From positions 1-64,000 of the forward strand of contig NZ_JALIQP010000001.1 of assembly GCF_023566055.1 (NCBI RefSeq): a stretch of 64,000 nucleotides of DNA, in the 5' to 3' direction. Positions within the stretch are counted from its first letter, which is position 1; the number at the start of each line of letters is the position of its first letter. This document shows positions 1-8,869 of the stretch, piece after piece. Below the pieces are notes generated by a model. That model searched no databases and was not told the DNA's origin. It worked only from the letters and a program-made list of their open reading frames with translations. A program made the translations under genes and the position numbers. This DNA is from Halosolutus amylolyticus. Lineage in GTDB: Archaea; Halobacteriota; Halobacteria; Halobacteriales; Natrialbaceae.

Positions 1-252
1 CGCCGATGAGCGGCGCTCCTTCGCTCTCTCAACTGCACCTCCACTCACTGGATCAATTACTCCGTCACTTTCGGTGACGAAGCAATCTGTTTCAGCTTGT
101 TCTACATCTTGGTTCGGCAACGACTGTAAACGGCGAGGTTTTGCGCCTGTTCATCCCATAACCCGATCGGTCCCGTTCGACGCCGGTGAACTCCGCCGTC
201 GGGTCGGGACGACAACCGCACGCTTTTGGGCGGTCCCTGTGAACTGACAGAC
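1..252. other. intergenic region upstream of the first gene
   Basis: No convincing gene is seen here. A GC hairpin (cgccg/cggcg) sits at 1-15 and a small inverted repeat (gtcac/gtgac) near 64-78. These may be 3' ends or terminators of a gene outside the window. The open frame on the minus strand over 102-707 is a shadow of the gene above. Confidence 0.3.
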
Positions 253-1059
253 ATGGATTCCGCGGCGTGGCTCGCGGACGACGACCCGATCGTCGGCGTC
301 GTCGATCCCGATCCGGACGCGATCGACCCCGAAGCCGACCGAGACGCGGTCACAGCGATCGACGCGGCGCTCGTCGATCGAGACGCCTCGATCGCGACGG
401 GGACAGTCGAGGAAGTGCTCGCCGCAGCGCCGTCGATGCTGGTCGCGATCCGAGAGGCCGGACTGACGGCCGTCGCCCGAGCGGAACCCGACGCCCCCGT
501 CCTCCCGATCGGCCCCGTTCCAGGAGTCGAGACGGTCCCCGTCGACGCGATCGAGGCCGGCCTCGGGGCGGTTCTCGACGGCGACGCAGTCGAACGGGAT
601 CGGCCCCTGCTCGGCGTCGAACGCGAACCGGGATCGACGACGAGCGGGAGCGACCGCAAGCGCGCGCTGTTCGACGTGACGCTGGTCACGGAAGAACCGG
701 CCCGCATCTCGGAGTACAGCGTCCGGAGCCGCGGCGAATCGATCGCGCAGTTTCGCGCCGATGGGGTCGTCGTCGCGACGCCGGCCGGGAGTTACGGCTA
801 CGCCAGCGCGGTCGACGTGCCGCGTCTCTCCGCGGCCGTCGACGCCGTCGGCGTCGCACCGATCGCACCCTTCGTCACCGCGACGCGCCGATGGGTGCTC
901 CCCGCGGACGACCTCGCGCTCGCCGTCGAACGCGACGAGGGCGACGTCTCCTTGCTCGCCGACGATCGGATCGTCGAGACGATCTCGCCCGGCGAACGCG
1001 TCACCGTCGGCGTCGACGGGACGCTCGCGACGCTCGTCGTTCCCGAATCGAGTCTGTAA
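253..1059 (+). CDS. NAD kinase-like protein (ATP-NAD kinase fold, possibly degenerate)
   Basis: The 268-residue protein resembles ATP-NAD kinases in its second half. The stretch DGVVVATPAGSYGYAS around residues 168-183 matches the NAD-binding 'DG..V.TPTGS.AY' motif, followed by a beta-rich C-terminal domain. The N-terminal half has no recognisable GGDG nucleotide-binding motif where the family has it, so kinase activity is uncertain. The ATG at 253 is preferred over an in-frame TTG at 226. It may be a haloarchaeal paralogue of the main NAD kinase that has lost or changed catalysis. Confidence 0.7.
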   Translation: MDSAAWLADDDPIVGVVDPDPDAIDPEADRDAVTAIDAALVDRDASIATGTVEEVLAAAPSMLVAIREAGLTAVARAEPDAPVLPIGPVPGVETVPVDAIEAGLGAVLDGDAVERDRPLLGVEREPGSTTSGSDRKRALFDVTLVTEEPARISEYSVRSRGESIAQFRADGVVVATPAGSYGYASAVDVPRLSAAVDAVGVAPIAPFVTATRRWVLPADDLALAVERDEGDVSLLADDRIVETISPGERVTVGVDGTLATLVVPESSL

Positions 1060-1085
1060 CCGACAGCGTCCGCGTTGGCGCCGTT

Positions 1086-1340
1086 CTAGCTGTTGTACGG
1101 CTCCTCGTCCCGGTGGTTGTCCGGGTTCACGTTCTCGAGCGCGTCGTCCTCTCGATCGTCGGACTTGTGTTCGATGTCCTGTCGGCGCTGCTCCTCGTCG
1201 TGCCGTTCGCGTGCCTCTTTTTCCTCCTCGGTGAGTTCCTCTTTCTCGTCCTCGGCGTCGGCGTCCTCGTGTGCGAGTTCGACGTCCCGTCCGTGCTCGT
1301 CCTTGCCGGTCTCGTCGCGGTCGTCACTGTCGTTGGACAT
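1086..1340 (-). CDS. small, highly charged acidic hypothetical protein
   Basis: An 84-residue protein made almost entirely of Asp, Glu, Lys, Arg and Asn with no hydrophobic core, so probably disordered or a single charged helix (EEEKEARERHDEEQRR region). The start MSNDSDD at 1340 is chosen because the upstream in-frame extension has a different, Pro/Arg-rich composition. It lies convergent to the NAD-kinase-like gene and behind endonuclease III. I recognise no family. Confidence 0.6.
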   Translation of the reverse strand: MSNDSDDRDETGKDEHGRDVELAHEDADAEDEKEELTEEEKEARERHDEEQRRQDIEHKSDDREDDALENVNPDNHRDEEPYNS

Positions 1341-1436
1341 AGTGATCCCGATCGGGGCTACCGTCGGTCTCCGAAAAGGCATTGGGCTTGCGACGGTCGG
1401 CAAAGCGGACGGCCGATGCGATCGCCGTCGTCTCGA

Positions 1437-2120
1437 CTACCAGGGCTCGCCGGACGCGAGATCGATCTCGCTGTCGCCCTTCTCCGAGGGGCAGACGTCC
1501 GCGAGTACGCAGTCGCTACAGTCCGGGTTGCGGGCCGTACAGACCGCCCGCCCGTGGTCGATACAGAGGTGGGTGAACTGCTGCCAGTAGCCCTCGGGGA
1601 CGATCTCCATCAGCTCCTGCTCGATCGCCTCGGGACGCTCCTCCTCGGTGAGACCGAGTCGGCGGGAAAGCCGCTGGACGTGCGTGTCGACGACGATCCC
1701 CTCGACGACGTCGTGGCCGTGCTGGAGGACGACGTTCGCGGTCTTCCGGCCGACCCCCGAGAGGTCGGTCAGTTCGTCCATCGTGTCCGGGACCTCGCCG
1801 TCGTGGTCCTCGACGATCGCCTGGCAGGCGCTGCGGATGTACTCGGCCTTGTTGTTGTAGTAGGTGATCGAGTTCAGGTCCGCCGCGAGTTCCTCCTGGG
1901 GCGCGTTCGCGTAGTCTTCCGGGCCGTCGTACTTCTCGAAGAGTGCCTCGGTCTCCTGGTTGACCCGCTCGTCCGTACACTGGGCCGAGAGGATCACGGC
2001 GATCAGGAGCTCCAGCCGGTTCGAGTACCGGAGCGAGATCGTCGAGTCGGGGTAGGCCTCCTCGAGTCGATCGACGATCTCCGCCGCCTGCTCGCTCCGC
2101 GTCGCCAGTGGGGTTCCCAT
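1437..2120 (-). CDS. nth: endonuclease III (DNA glycosylase/AP lyase)
   Basis: Base-excision repair enzyme that removes oxidised pyrimidines and cleaves the abasic site. The 227 residues are normal length. The helix-hairpin-helix LSGVGRKTANVV carries the catalytic lysine, VDTHVQRLSRRLGL supplies the catalytic aspartate, and the C-terminal 4Fe-4S loop has the canonical spacing C-x6-C-x2-C-x5-C (CTARNPDCSDCVLADVC). It is transcribed divergently from the coiled-coil gene at 2481. Confidence 0.95.
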   Translation of the reverse strand: MGTPLATRSEQAAEIVDRLEEAYPDSTISLRYSNRLELLIAVILSAQCTDERVNQETEALFEKYDGPEDYANAPQEELAADLNSITYYNNKAEYIRSACQAIVEDHDGEVPDTMDELTDLSGVGRKTANVVLQHGHDVVEGIVVDTHVQRLSRRLGLTEEERPEAIEQELMEIVPEGYWQQFTHLCIDHGRAVCTARNPDCSDCVLADVCPSEKGDSEIDLASGEPW

Positions 2121-2480
2121 GCGCGACCGATGGACTGTCCGTACTAACTATCTGTTGGATTCGTCGGCGTGGGGCCGATCCGCTCCGGGTCGGTGAACCG
2201 CCGTCGCGTCACCGGGGAGCGGCCGTCACTCCGGCCTCGAAGATCGGCCGTCGCGGGGCGGGCGTGCCTGTCTCTCCCATGTCACTTCGTGGGACACTAT
2301 TATTACGATGACTGTCGTACGTATCGAAACGACTCACGGAGGGATACGGATCGTTGTAACGGTTTACCGGTGATCGCCGCCTCAGTCGGGCGATCTCCGG
2401 TGACGAATTACAACAGACCGTACGAGTCGCGCGTCGATCACACGGTGGGGACCGAAGGGATCGACGGTGGGGGGAGAACC
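2121..2480. other. divergent intergenic region between nth and the coiled-coil gene
   Basis: About 360 bp with no convincing gene. An AT-rich patch (actattattacga, about 2297-2309) is a plausible promoter element. A small hairpin (tccca/tggga) lies at about 2275-2294. A purine-rich stretch (ggtggggggaga) at 2466-2477 sits just before the ATG at 2481 and may act as a ribosome-binding site. Confidence 0.35.
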
Positions 2481-3524
2481 ATGACGGTACAGGACGACAC
2501 ACTCACGCTCGACACCGAATCGCCAGCATACCACCGCGACAGCGTCGTCGACGCACTGCTGACCGAACTGAAAGACGACCAGGGGGGAATCAGGCGCGCG
2601 GCGCTCAAGCGCGCGCTCGAAATCGATGCCGGCGTCGACGGCGACGCCGAGACGGCGGGGACACCGCACGACCCGACGACGGCCGCGGCCCCGACCAGCA
2701 CGAGCGACGCGGTCCGCATCGAACGACTGCAATCGACCGTCGAATCGCTCGCCGCCTACACCGACGCGCTGGAGGCGTTCCTCGACGAGAACGGGACCGC
2801 CGAGACCGTCCTCGCGGAGGTTCAGGAGGGACTCGATCGGGCTCACGACGAGATCGACACGCTACACGCGGACCTCGACCGTCTCGACGACGCCGGCACC
2901 GAGCGGACGGACCGCATCGACACGCTCGAAACCGAGGTCGAACGCGTCGACGACGCCGTCGATCGCCTCGACGATCGAACCGCAGCTCTCGAGACTGCCA
3001 CCGAGGAACTCCAGGCGGACGTGGCCGAAACCCACGACTCGATCGACGACCTCGAGTCGACCATCGAGACGGTCGCCGACGAGATGGCGGCCCGCACCGA
3101 CGCGCTCGAGGACCGGATCGCGTCGCTCGAGGATCGCGTCGACGACGCCGAGTCGACCATCGAGTCCCGAACGGGGACGCTCGAGTCGGCGATCGTGGAC
3201 CTCGAATCGACGCTCGACGATCGGCTCACCGAACTCAGGACGGCCCTCGAGGGCGACGTTCGGAACCTCGAGGCGGACCTGGCCGACACCGACGACGAGT
3301 TGCGATCGGAACTGGGCCGCATCGAAACCCGCCTCGACGATCGGCTCGGGGAGTTCAAAACCGACGTGGACGAGGACCTCGAAACCCTGGCGGAGACGAT
3401 CGACGCGTCGGTCGCGGATCTCGAGGGCGAGTTCGACGACCTCGAGTCGGACCTCGAGTCGCTCGCGGCCGACCTCGACGACGTCGAGACGTGGCGGGAG
3501 TCGCTCGAGACGGCGCTCAAGTAG
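2481..3524 (+). CDS. long coiled-coil protein, haloarchaeal
   Basis: A 347-residue soluble protein. The first ~50 residues (DSVVDALLTELKDDQGGIRRAALKRALEI) look like a compact helical domain. After a short Ala/Thr linker, residues ~75-345 form an almost unbroken coiled coil of repeats such as DLESTIETVADEM and LEDRIASLEDRVDD. The ATG at 2481 follows a G-rich patch; longer in-frame starts read through Arg-rich, unlikely sequence. No transmembrane helix is visible. A structural or scaffold role, or a regulator dimerised through the coil, is possible, but the function is unknown. Confidence 0.7.
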   Translation: MTVQDDTLTLDTESPAYHRDSVVDALLTELKDDQGGIRRAALKRALEIDAGVDGDAETAGTPHDPTTAAAPTSTSDAVRIERLQSTVESLAAYTDALEAFLDENGTAETVLAEVQEGLDRAHDEIDTLHADLDRLDDAGTERTDRIDTLETEVERVDDAVDRLDDRTAALETATEELQADVAETHDSIDDLESTIETVADEMAARTDALEDRIASLEDRVDDAESTIESRTGTLESAIVDLESTLDDRLTELRTALEGDVRNLEADLADTDDELRSELGRIETRLDDRLGEFKTDVDEDLETLAETIDASVADLEGEFDDLESDLESLAADLDDVETWRESLETALK

Positions 3525-3606
3525 CGGGTCGCCGTGATGACGGGCGATCGCCGCGCCAGCGCGGCATGCCGTGACCTTTAAGCGGCCGTCTTGCGCGTAT
3601 GCGGGT

Positions 3607-4590
3607 ATGAAAGCAACGGCCATGGCCCACCCGATCCAGGGGCTGGTCAAGTATCACGGGATGCGCGACGACATCGAACGGCTCCCATATCACGACAGTA
3701 TCAGCGTCTGTACGGCCCCGAGCCACACGCGAACGACCGTCGAGTTCTCGATGGACCACGACGAGGACACGTTCGTCGTCGACGGCGAGGAACTCGACGG
3801 GCGCGCGTACGAACGCGTCGAGGCCGTCGTCGAGAAGGCCCGGAACATGTCGGACGCGGCACACACCGTCTACCCCGTCCGGCTGGAGAGCGAGAACAGT
3901 TTCCCATCGAACGTCGGGCTCGGCTCTTCTTCCTCCGGGTTCGCCGCCGCCGCGATGGCACTCGCAGAGGCGGCCGAACTCGACGCCTCGAAGCAGGAGA
4001 TTTCGACGATCGCGCGCGTCGGCTCCGCGTCGGCGGCCCGCGCCGTCACCGGCGCGTTCTCTCAGCTTCACACCGGGCTCAACGACGAGGACTGTCGCTC
4101 CCGTCGGATCCCCTCGAACCTCCACGAGGACCTGAAGATCGTCGTCGGGCTCGTCCCCTACCACAAAGAGACCGAGGACGCCCACGACGAGGCGGCCGAC
4201 AGCCACATGTTCCAGGCGCGCAACGCCCACATTCACGGCCAGATCGCCGAGATGCGCGACGCCCTCCGCAACGACGACTTCGATCGGGCGTTCGAACTCG
4301 CCGAACACGACTCGCTCTCGCTCGCCGCGACCACGATGACCGGACCCTCGGGCTGGGTCTACTGGCAACCCGCGACGCTCGCCATTTTCAACCGCGTCCG
4401 CGAACTCCGCGAGGAGGATGACATCCCGGTTTACTTCTCGACCGACACCGGCGCCAGCGTCTACGTCAATACGACCGAGGAACACGTCGATCGCGTCGAG
4501 GAGGAAATCGCGGACTGCGGCGTCTCCACCACCGTCTGGGACGTCGGCGGCCCCGCGAAGCTGTTGGACGAGGAGAAGCACCTTTTCTGA
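3607..4590 (+). CDS. mvaD: phosphomevalonate / diphosphomevalonate decarboxylase (GHMP superfamily)
   Basis: Isoprenoid enzyme of the archaeal mevalonate route; in haloarchaea the studied homologue (Haloferax volcanii) acts on mevalonate 5-phosphate, feeding isopentenyl phosphate kinase. The 327 residues contain the decarboxylase signature: an N-terminal HPIQGLVKYHG segment, the GHMP ATP loop NVGLGSSSSGFAAAA, and the C-terminal DTGASVYV and DVGGPAKLL blocks. The start at 3607 matches the family's short N-terminus. Isoprenoids made here feed the ether-lipid synthesis represented by the prenyltransferase at 48421. Confidence 0.92.
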   Translation: MKATAMAHPIQGLVKYHGMRDDIERLPYHDSISVCTAPSHTRTTVEFSMDHDEDTFVVDGEELDGRAYERVEAVVEKARNMSDAAHTVYPVRLESENSFPSNVGLGSSSSGFAAAAMALAEAAELDASKQEISTIARVGSASAARAVTGAFSQLHTGLNDEDCRSRRIPSNLHEDLKIVVGLVPYHKETEDAHDEAADSHMFQARNAHIHGQIAEMRDALRNDDFDRAFELAEHDSLSLAATTMTGPSGWVYWQPATLAIFNRVRELREEDDIPVYFSTDTGASVYVNTTEEHVDRVEEEIADCGVSTTVWDVGGPAKLLDEEKHLF

Positions 4591-4692
4591 GCCGACCTTT
4601 TGCTCTGCGTGCGGTCGCTTCGCGACCGTACTCGGCAAAACGTCGGTGAAAAGCCTCTTCCCTCTATTCCGGGCCGCTTCACGGCCCGTTGC

Positions 4693-4738
4693 ATCGGTCG
4701 TCGGCCCGCGCTCCCATCGGTCGTCGGCCCGCGCTCCC
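4693..4738. repeat. 23-bp perfect tandem duplication
   Basis: The unit starting atcggtcgtcggcccg occurs at 4693-4715 and again, identically, at 4716-4738. A truncated third copy (gtcggtcgctcgcggtcgg) follows. This is a short tandem duplication in non-coding DNA. Confidence 0.85.
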
Positions 4739-4793
4739 GTCGGTCGCTCGCGGTCGGCATCGATGTGGCCGGCCTGCCCTCCCCCGGATCGCA

Positions 4794-4820
4794 CGATCAG
4801 CCACGGGCCGTGGCTGATCG
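4794..4820. terminator. perfect 27-bp palindrome between convergent genes
   Basis: Arms cgatcagccacgg and ccgtggctgatcg are perfect reverse complements around a single G. Lying between two convergent genes, it could form a cruciform or RNA hairpin and may mark transcript ends. No T-tract follows, so a terminator role is inference; it could also be a protein-binding site. Confidence 0.5.
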
Positions 4821-4943
4821 AGACTCTCGGCCGTCGGGTTCGAGTTCGTACTCCTCGAGCGATCCGAGCGCTCGAACGCACTGTCTCGACCGACCGAGAA
4901 ACCGCGGCCGATCGGTCGGCTCCTCGAGTCCGTTGACTCCGAC

Positions 4944-6065
4944 CTACTTCTCCAGCGGTCGCCACGTCCGCGGCGAGTCGTTCAGTCGCTCGCAGCCGTC
5001 CTCGGTGACGACCACCAGATCCTCGATGCGGACGCCGAACTCGCCCTCGAGATAGACGCCCGGCTCGACGCTACAGACCATTCCCGGCTCGAGTTCGCGG
5101 TCGTTCTCGCTCGTGACGTACGGCGGCTCGTGGACGTCGAGTCCGACCCCGTGGCCCGTCCGGTGGACGAACGCGTCGCCGTAGCCCCGATTTTCGAGGA
5201 CCTCGCGGGCGGCGCGGTCGACCTCGCGGGCCTCCACGCCCGGTTCGACGGCTTCGACGCCGGCGTTGTGGGCCTCGAGGACGGCCTCGTGGACGTCGCG
5301 GAACTCGTCGGACGGCTCTCCGTCGAAGACGACGGTGCGGGTCTGGTCGCCGGGGTAGCCCTCGACGCAGGTGCCGAAGTCGAGGACGACGGGGTCGCCC
5401 GACTCGATCGTGCGCTCTCCGTGACGGTGGTGGGGCCGGGCCCCGTTCGGGCCGGAGCCGACGACGGTCTCGAAGGAGACGCCATCACCGCCGGCCGCGG
5501 CGAGTCGATCCTCGATTTCGGCCGCGAGCTCCCGTTCGGTCATTCCGATCGCGTCCGCGCCGAGCGCGCGAATCGCTTCGCTGACCCCGTCCGATATTCG
5601 TGCCGCCTCGCGGAGCCGGTCGAGTTCGGCCTCGTCTTTCCGGACCCGGAGGTCCTCGAGAACCTCGCTCGCGAGGCCGAACGTGGCCTCGGGGAACGTC
5701 GCCCTGAGGTCCTGGGTGAACAGGGCCCACATGCGATCGTCGACCAGCAGGCGGCCGCCCTCGAGCCCGAGTTCGTCGCCGATCGTCTCGAGGGACTCCG
5801 TCGGATCCTCGTCGTCGCCCCACGTGCGGACGTCCGTAATCGGAGACCCGTCTCTGATCTGCGCGTCGTACATCTCGGGCGCGACGAACAACTCCGTCTC
5901 GGGCGTGACGAACAGGAACAGGTGGCGTTCCATCGGCTCGTCGTCGAACCCCGAGAGGTAGTACATGTTCGAACTCGGGAAGCAGACGACGGCGTCGGCT
6001 CCCGCGTCGATCAGCGCCTCGCGGACTCGCTCGAGTCGGGTTTCGATGGCGGTGTTCTCGATCAT
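4944..6065 (-). CDS. Xaa-Pro peptidase family protein (M24B metallopeptidase)
   Basis: A 373-residue cytosolic aminopeptidase-fold protein. Residues 1-130 form the creatinase/prolidase N-terminal domain. The C-terminal pita-bread domain has all five metal ligands in order: Asp in VVLDFGT, Asp in GDQTRT, His in RTGHGVGL, Glu in SVEPGVY and Glu in VRIEDLVVV. It should cleave X-Pro bonds in peptides. It is a single gene, convergent to mvaD. Confidence 0.93.
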   Translation of the reverse strand: MIENTAIETRLERVREALIDAGADAVVCFPSSNMYYLSGFDDEPMERHLFLFVTPETELFVAPEMYDAQIRDGSPITDVRTWGDDEDPTESLETIGDELGLEGGRLLVDDRMWALFTQDLRATFPEATFGLASEVLEDLRVRKDEAELDRLREAARISDGVSEAIRALGADAIGMTERELAAEIEDRLAAAGGDGVSFETVVGSGPNGARPHHRHGERTIESGDPVVLDFGTCVEGYPGDQTRTVVFDGEPSDEFRDVHEAVLEAHNAGVEAVEPGVEAREVDRAAREVLENRGYGDAFVHRTGHGVGLDVHEPPYVTSENDRELEPGMVCSVEPGVYLEGEFGVRIEDLVVVTEDGCERLNDSPRTWRPLEK

Positions 6066-6205
6066 GTGCCGTTTGTTTCTATCACTCCGACTAGTGCGTG
6101 TATACCCTACATTTCTCCCTGACTATAGTTTCGAGGTACCGTCGCTCTCCGACCCGCGTCGAGCGCTGGGAGAGTCGGCGTCGCTGGATCGCCGTCGCCG
6201 CCCAG

Positions 6206-6210
6206 TATAT
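6206..6210 (+). promoter_or_regulatory. TATA-like box for the NDH-2-like gene
   Basis: The sequence agtatatgtaac lies about 28 bp upstream of the ATG at 6236. That spacing would place the transcription start at or just before the start codon, giving a leaderless mRNA. Confidence 0.55.
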
Positions 6211-6235
6211 GTAACTCGAGCCACTCTGTGAACCT

Positions 6236-7381
6236 ATGCACGTCGTCGTGCTCGGCGCGGGCTACGCCGGCCTGACGCTGACGCGCCTGCTCGAGCGAGA
6301 CCTCCCTTCGGACGTCGACATCACGATCGTCGACGAGTCTCCCGACCACCTCGTCCAGCACGAACTCCACCGCGTGATCCGCCGCCCGGAACTGGCCGCC
6401 GAGATTACGGTGTCGCTGCCCGCGGCGCTCGATCGGGCGACCGTTCGCGTCGCGCGCGTCGAGGCGATCGATCGGGACGCGCGCGTGATTTCGCTGTCGG
6501 ACGGCGATCTCTCGTACGACCTGGCGGCGATCTGTCTCGGCGCGCAGACCGCGTTCTACGGGCTCGAGGGCGTCCCCGAGTACGGGACGCCGCTCAAGCG
6601 ACTGTCACACGCGTCCCGGATTCGCCGGCGCGCGCTCGCGGTGTGCCGGCGCGACGACGCCCGGATCGTCGTCGGCGGGGCTGGCCTGTCCGGGGTACAG
6701 GTCGCTGGCGAACTCGCGGCCCTCGCACGCGAGGAGGGCAGTACGGCGTCGGTGACGGTCCTCGAACAACTCGATCGGGTCGCGCCGGGGTTTCCGGCGA
6801 ACTTCGGGCGAGCGGTGCGGCGGGCGCTCGAGGACTGTGGCGTCGAGGTTCGAACAGACGCGACCGTCATCGAAGCCGACGCGGAGCGAGTGACTCTCGA
6901 ATCGGACGACGCCGTCCCCTACGACCAGTTCGTCTGGACCGGCGGGATCCGCGGACCCGACGCGCTCGCGGGCGATCGACCGACCGTGGACGGCGACCTG
7001 CGCCTCGACGAGCACATGTTCGCGCTCGGCGACGCCGCACGGGTCGTCGATGCGGACGGCGACGCCGTGCCGGCGAGCGCACAGTCGGCCGTCCGCGAGG
7101 CCCGGACCGCGGCCGAGAACATCGCTCGTCTCGTCGACGCCAGATCGTCCGAGAGCGCCCCGCTCGACCCGCACCTCGAGACGTTTTCGTTCGACTCGCC
7201 GGGCTGGCTGGTCAGCGTCGGCGACGACGCGGTCGCACAGGTCGGCCCGGCCGTCTTCACCGGCCGTCCGGCGAAGACGCTGAAGACGAGCGTCGGCGTC
7301 GGCTACCTGTCGTCGATCGGCGCCGCCCGCAACGCGGTCGACCTCGTCTCCCGGGAGTTCTCGTCGGAGTCGTCCGACTGA
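6236..7381 (+). CDS. NAD(P)/FAD-dependent oxidoreductase, NDH-2-like
   Basis: A 381-residue two-dinucleotide-fold flavoprotein. The FAD-binding GAGYAGLTLTRLL motif is at residues 6-18, a second Rossmann motif GGAGLSGVQVAGELA around residues 143-157 binds NAD(P)H, and a C-terminal FALGDAARV block contacts FAD. It resembles type II NADH dehydrogenases, which pass electrons from NADH to quinone. There is no obvious transmembrane helix, so any membrane association would be peripheral. A sulfide:quinone reductase-type role cannot be excluded. Confidence 0.85.
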   Translation: MHVVVLGAGYAGLTLTRLLERDLPSDVDITIVDESPDHLVQHELHRVIRRPELAAEITVSLPAALDRATVRVARVEAIDRDARVISLSDGDLSYDLAAICLGAQTAFYGLEGVPEYGTPLKRLSHASRIRRRALAVCRRDDARIVVGGAGLSGVQVAGELAALAREEGSTASVTVLEQLDRVAPGFPANFGRAVRRALEDCGVEVRTDATVIEADAERVTLESDDAVPYDQFVWTGGIRGPDALAGDRPTVDGDLRLDEHMFALGDAARVVDADGDAVPASAQSAVREARTAAENIARLVDARSSESAPLDPHLETFSFDSPGWLVSVGDDAVAQVGPAVFTGRPAKTLKTSVGVGYLSSIGAARNAVDLVSREFSSESSD

Positions 7382-7417
7382 TTCGTCCCGATCGACGGTC
7401 CGGGTGAGGACGAGACA

Positions 7418-7446
7418 CAATAAATTAGGGATGAGACGGTCGAGCA
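7418..7446 (+). promoter_or_regulatory. TATA-like box and possible RBS for the 29-residue peptide gene
   Basis: An AT-rich box (acaataaatta, about 7418-7428) lies roughly 24 bp before the ATG at 7447, the spacing of a leaderless haloarchaeal transcript. A purine stretch gggatgaga overlaps the leader. Confidence 0.45.
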
Positions 7447-7536
7447 ATGATTGTGAGCGAGACGGTGGAGATTCTCCTCGGACTGCTCGTCGGCGCGGCA
7501 GTACTGGCCGTCGTCATCGGTCTCTGGTTCCTGTGA
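7447..7536 (+). CDS. 29-residue single-span membrane peptide
   Basis: The frame encodes MIVSETVEILLGLLVGAAV followed by LAVVIGLWFL: a short polar N-terminus and one hydrophobic helix of ~22 residues. A TATA-like box at proper spacing supports expression. It lies between the NDH-2-like gene and convergent FEN-1 and could be a small membrane subunit or regulator. With no family recognition, it remains a candidate. Confidence 0.45.
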   Translation: MIVSETVEILLGLLVGAAVLAVVIGLWFL

Positions 7537-7722
7537 CGGCCAGTTCGTTCCCGCCGATCGAGAGCGGGACCGATCGAAACGGGGACTCAATCGGGACAGG
7601 ATGCAGTCGCGCCGCGTCGATCGGCCCGGACCAGACCGTTAGCCGACGTACCGCAGTCGCGATACTGCGACCGGAGAGAAGGCGTTCGAACGTGCCGATG
7701 GGATCGTCGACTGCGGACGCCG

Positions 7723-8700
7723 TCAGGTCCAGCGGTCGAGCCCCGTCTGGGTGACGCTCTCCTCGATCCGCTCGAATCCGCGTTCGACCTCGTCGGCGTG
7801 GACCTCCCACTCGTCGGTGACGTACTCCCGCGCCGCCGCGAGGTCGGGGTCGAGCGTCGTGTCGAACTCGTAGTCGTCGGTCACGTTCGGGTCCCGGAAC
7901 AGCTGGCGGACCCGATCGCCGTACTCGATGCTCTCGCCGCGGGCCTCGAGAACGCTCCAGAGGTCGCCGTGGTCGGTGATCTCCGCGATCGCCGTCTTCG
8001 GGCCGATCCCCCTGACCCCCTCGTTGAAGTCCGTCCCGATCAGGATCGCCGCGTCGATCAACTGTTCGAGGGTGAGGTCGTGGCGATCGAGCGTCGCCTG
8101 GAGGTCCATCAGTTCGGGATCGCCCTTGCTCGTCAGCTGGCGGAGCGTCCGAGGCGCGCCGAACAGCAGGGCGTCGTAGTCCTCCGACCCGACGTAGTCG
8201 GCGTCGCCCCGCCGGGCCATGTGCGCGGCCTGGGCCTCGCCCTCGGCCGGCGCCTCGACGATCGGGACGTCGAGCAGGTCGAAGAGTTCCCGGCTGGTCT
8301 CCTGGATCGTCGACGTCAGGCGCTGGGTGCGCGATTCCAGTTGCGCGATGGCGACCTCGTCGCCCTCCTCGCGGGCAGTCTCTAGTTGCGCCTCGTAGCT
8401 CCGTCGCTGTTCGCGCCGGGACTCGATCTCGTCGTCCTTGAGTTCGGAGGGGCCGCCGTCGAAGACCATCACCGGGACGACGTCGTTCTCGAAGAACTTG
8501 GGGAGCCCCTGGACGATCCCTACGAGGTTCGCCACCTCGGTTCCGTCGGCGGTCGTGTACACGTCGCCGTTCGTCCACTTGACCGTCGTCGTCAGGTACC
8601 GGTAGAGCCAGTTGTGCGCGTCGACGGCCACGACGCCCTCGATTTCGTCGAACGGGATCTCCTCGATGACCGCGATGTCCCGGAGTGCAGCGTTGCCCAT
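7723..8700 (-). CDS. fen: flap endonuclease-1 (FEN-1)
   Basis: Structure-specific nuclease that removes 5' flaps in Okazaki-fragment maturation and repair. The 325-residue frame starts at [11 protein letters not shown] (8700), the family's usual N-terminus; an upstream in-frame start adds 15 atypical residues. Metal-binding acidic blocks are visible: [28 protein letters not shown], and [13 protein letters not shown] with the later [10 protein letters not shown], plus the helix-hairpin-helix GIGPKTAI. The C-terminus TQTGLDRWT fits a PCNA-interacting (PIP) box, so the end is intact. Confidence 0.95.
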   Translation of the reverse strand: MGNAALRDIAVIEEIPFDEIEGVVAVDAHNWLYRYLTTTVKWTNGDVYTTADGTEVANLVGIVQGLPKFFENDVVPVMVFDGGPSELKDDEIESRREQRRSYEAQLETAREEGDEVAIAQLESRTQRLTSTIQETSRELFDLLDVPIVEAPAEGEAQAAHMARRGDADYVGSEDYDALLFGAPRTLRQLTSKGDPELMDLQATLDRHDLTLEQLIDAAILIGTDFNEGVRGIGPKTAIAEITDHGDLWSVLEARGESIEYGDRVRQLFRDPNVTDDYEFDTTLDPDLAAAREYVTDEWEVHADEVERGFERIEESVTQTGLDRWT

Positions 8701-8869
8701 TACCGGGGAATTGTCGGGGCTGGGATTTGAAACGTTGGCTTCCACCGTTGACCCGTCGTCTTCGAAATTATTACCGCAACTCGTGAGCCGCCGGCTGATT
8801 CGGATAATACTGTCCAGTAGCTCACCGCTTTAGCCCGTCTGGGACGTTTCTCCAACTGTGAGTCAGCCA

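Larger units (their letters stand above)
4591..4943. other. convergent intergenic region with repeats
   Basis: About 350 bp between convergent mvaD and the M24 peptidase. It contains no credible gene but does contain a tandem duplication and a perfect palindrome, annotated separately. Confidence 0.5.

Noticed and set aside
267-2147. 626-residue open frame on the plus strand
   Set aside because: Arg/Asp-rich over known genes in other frames; a shadow of the NAD-kinase-like gene and nth.
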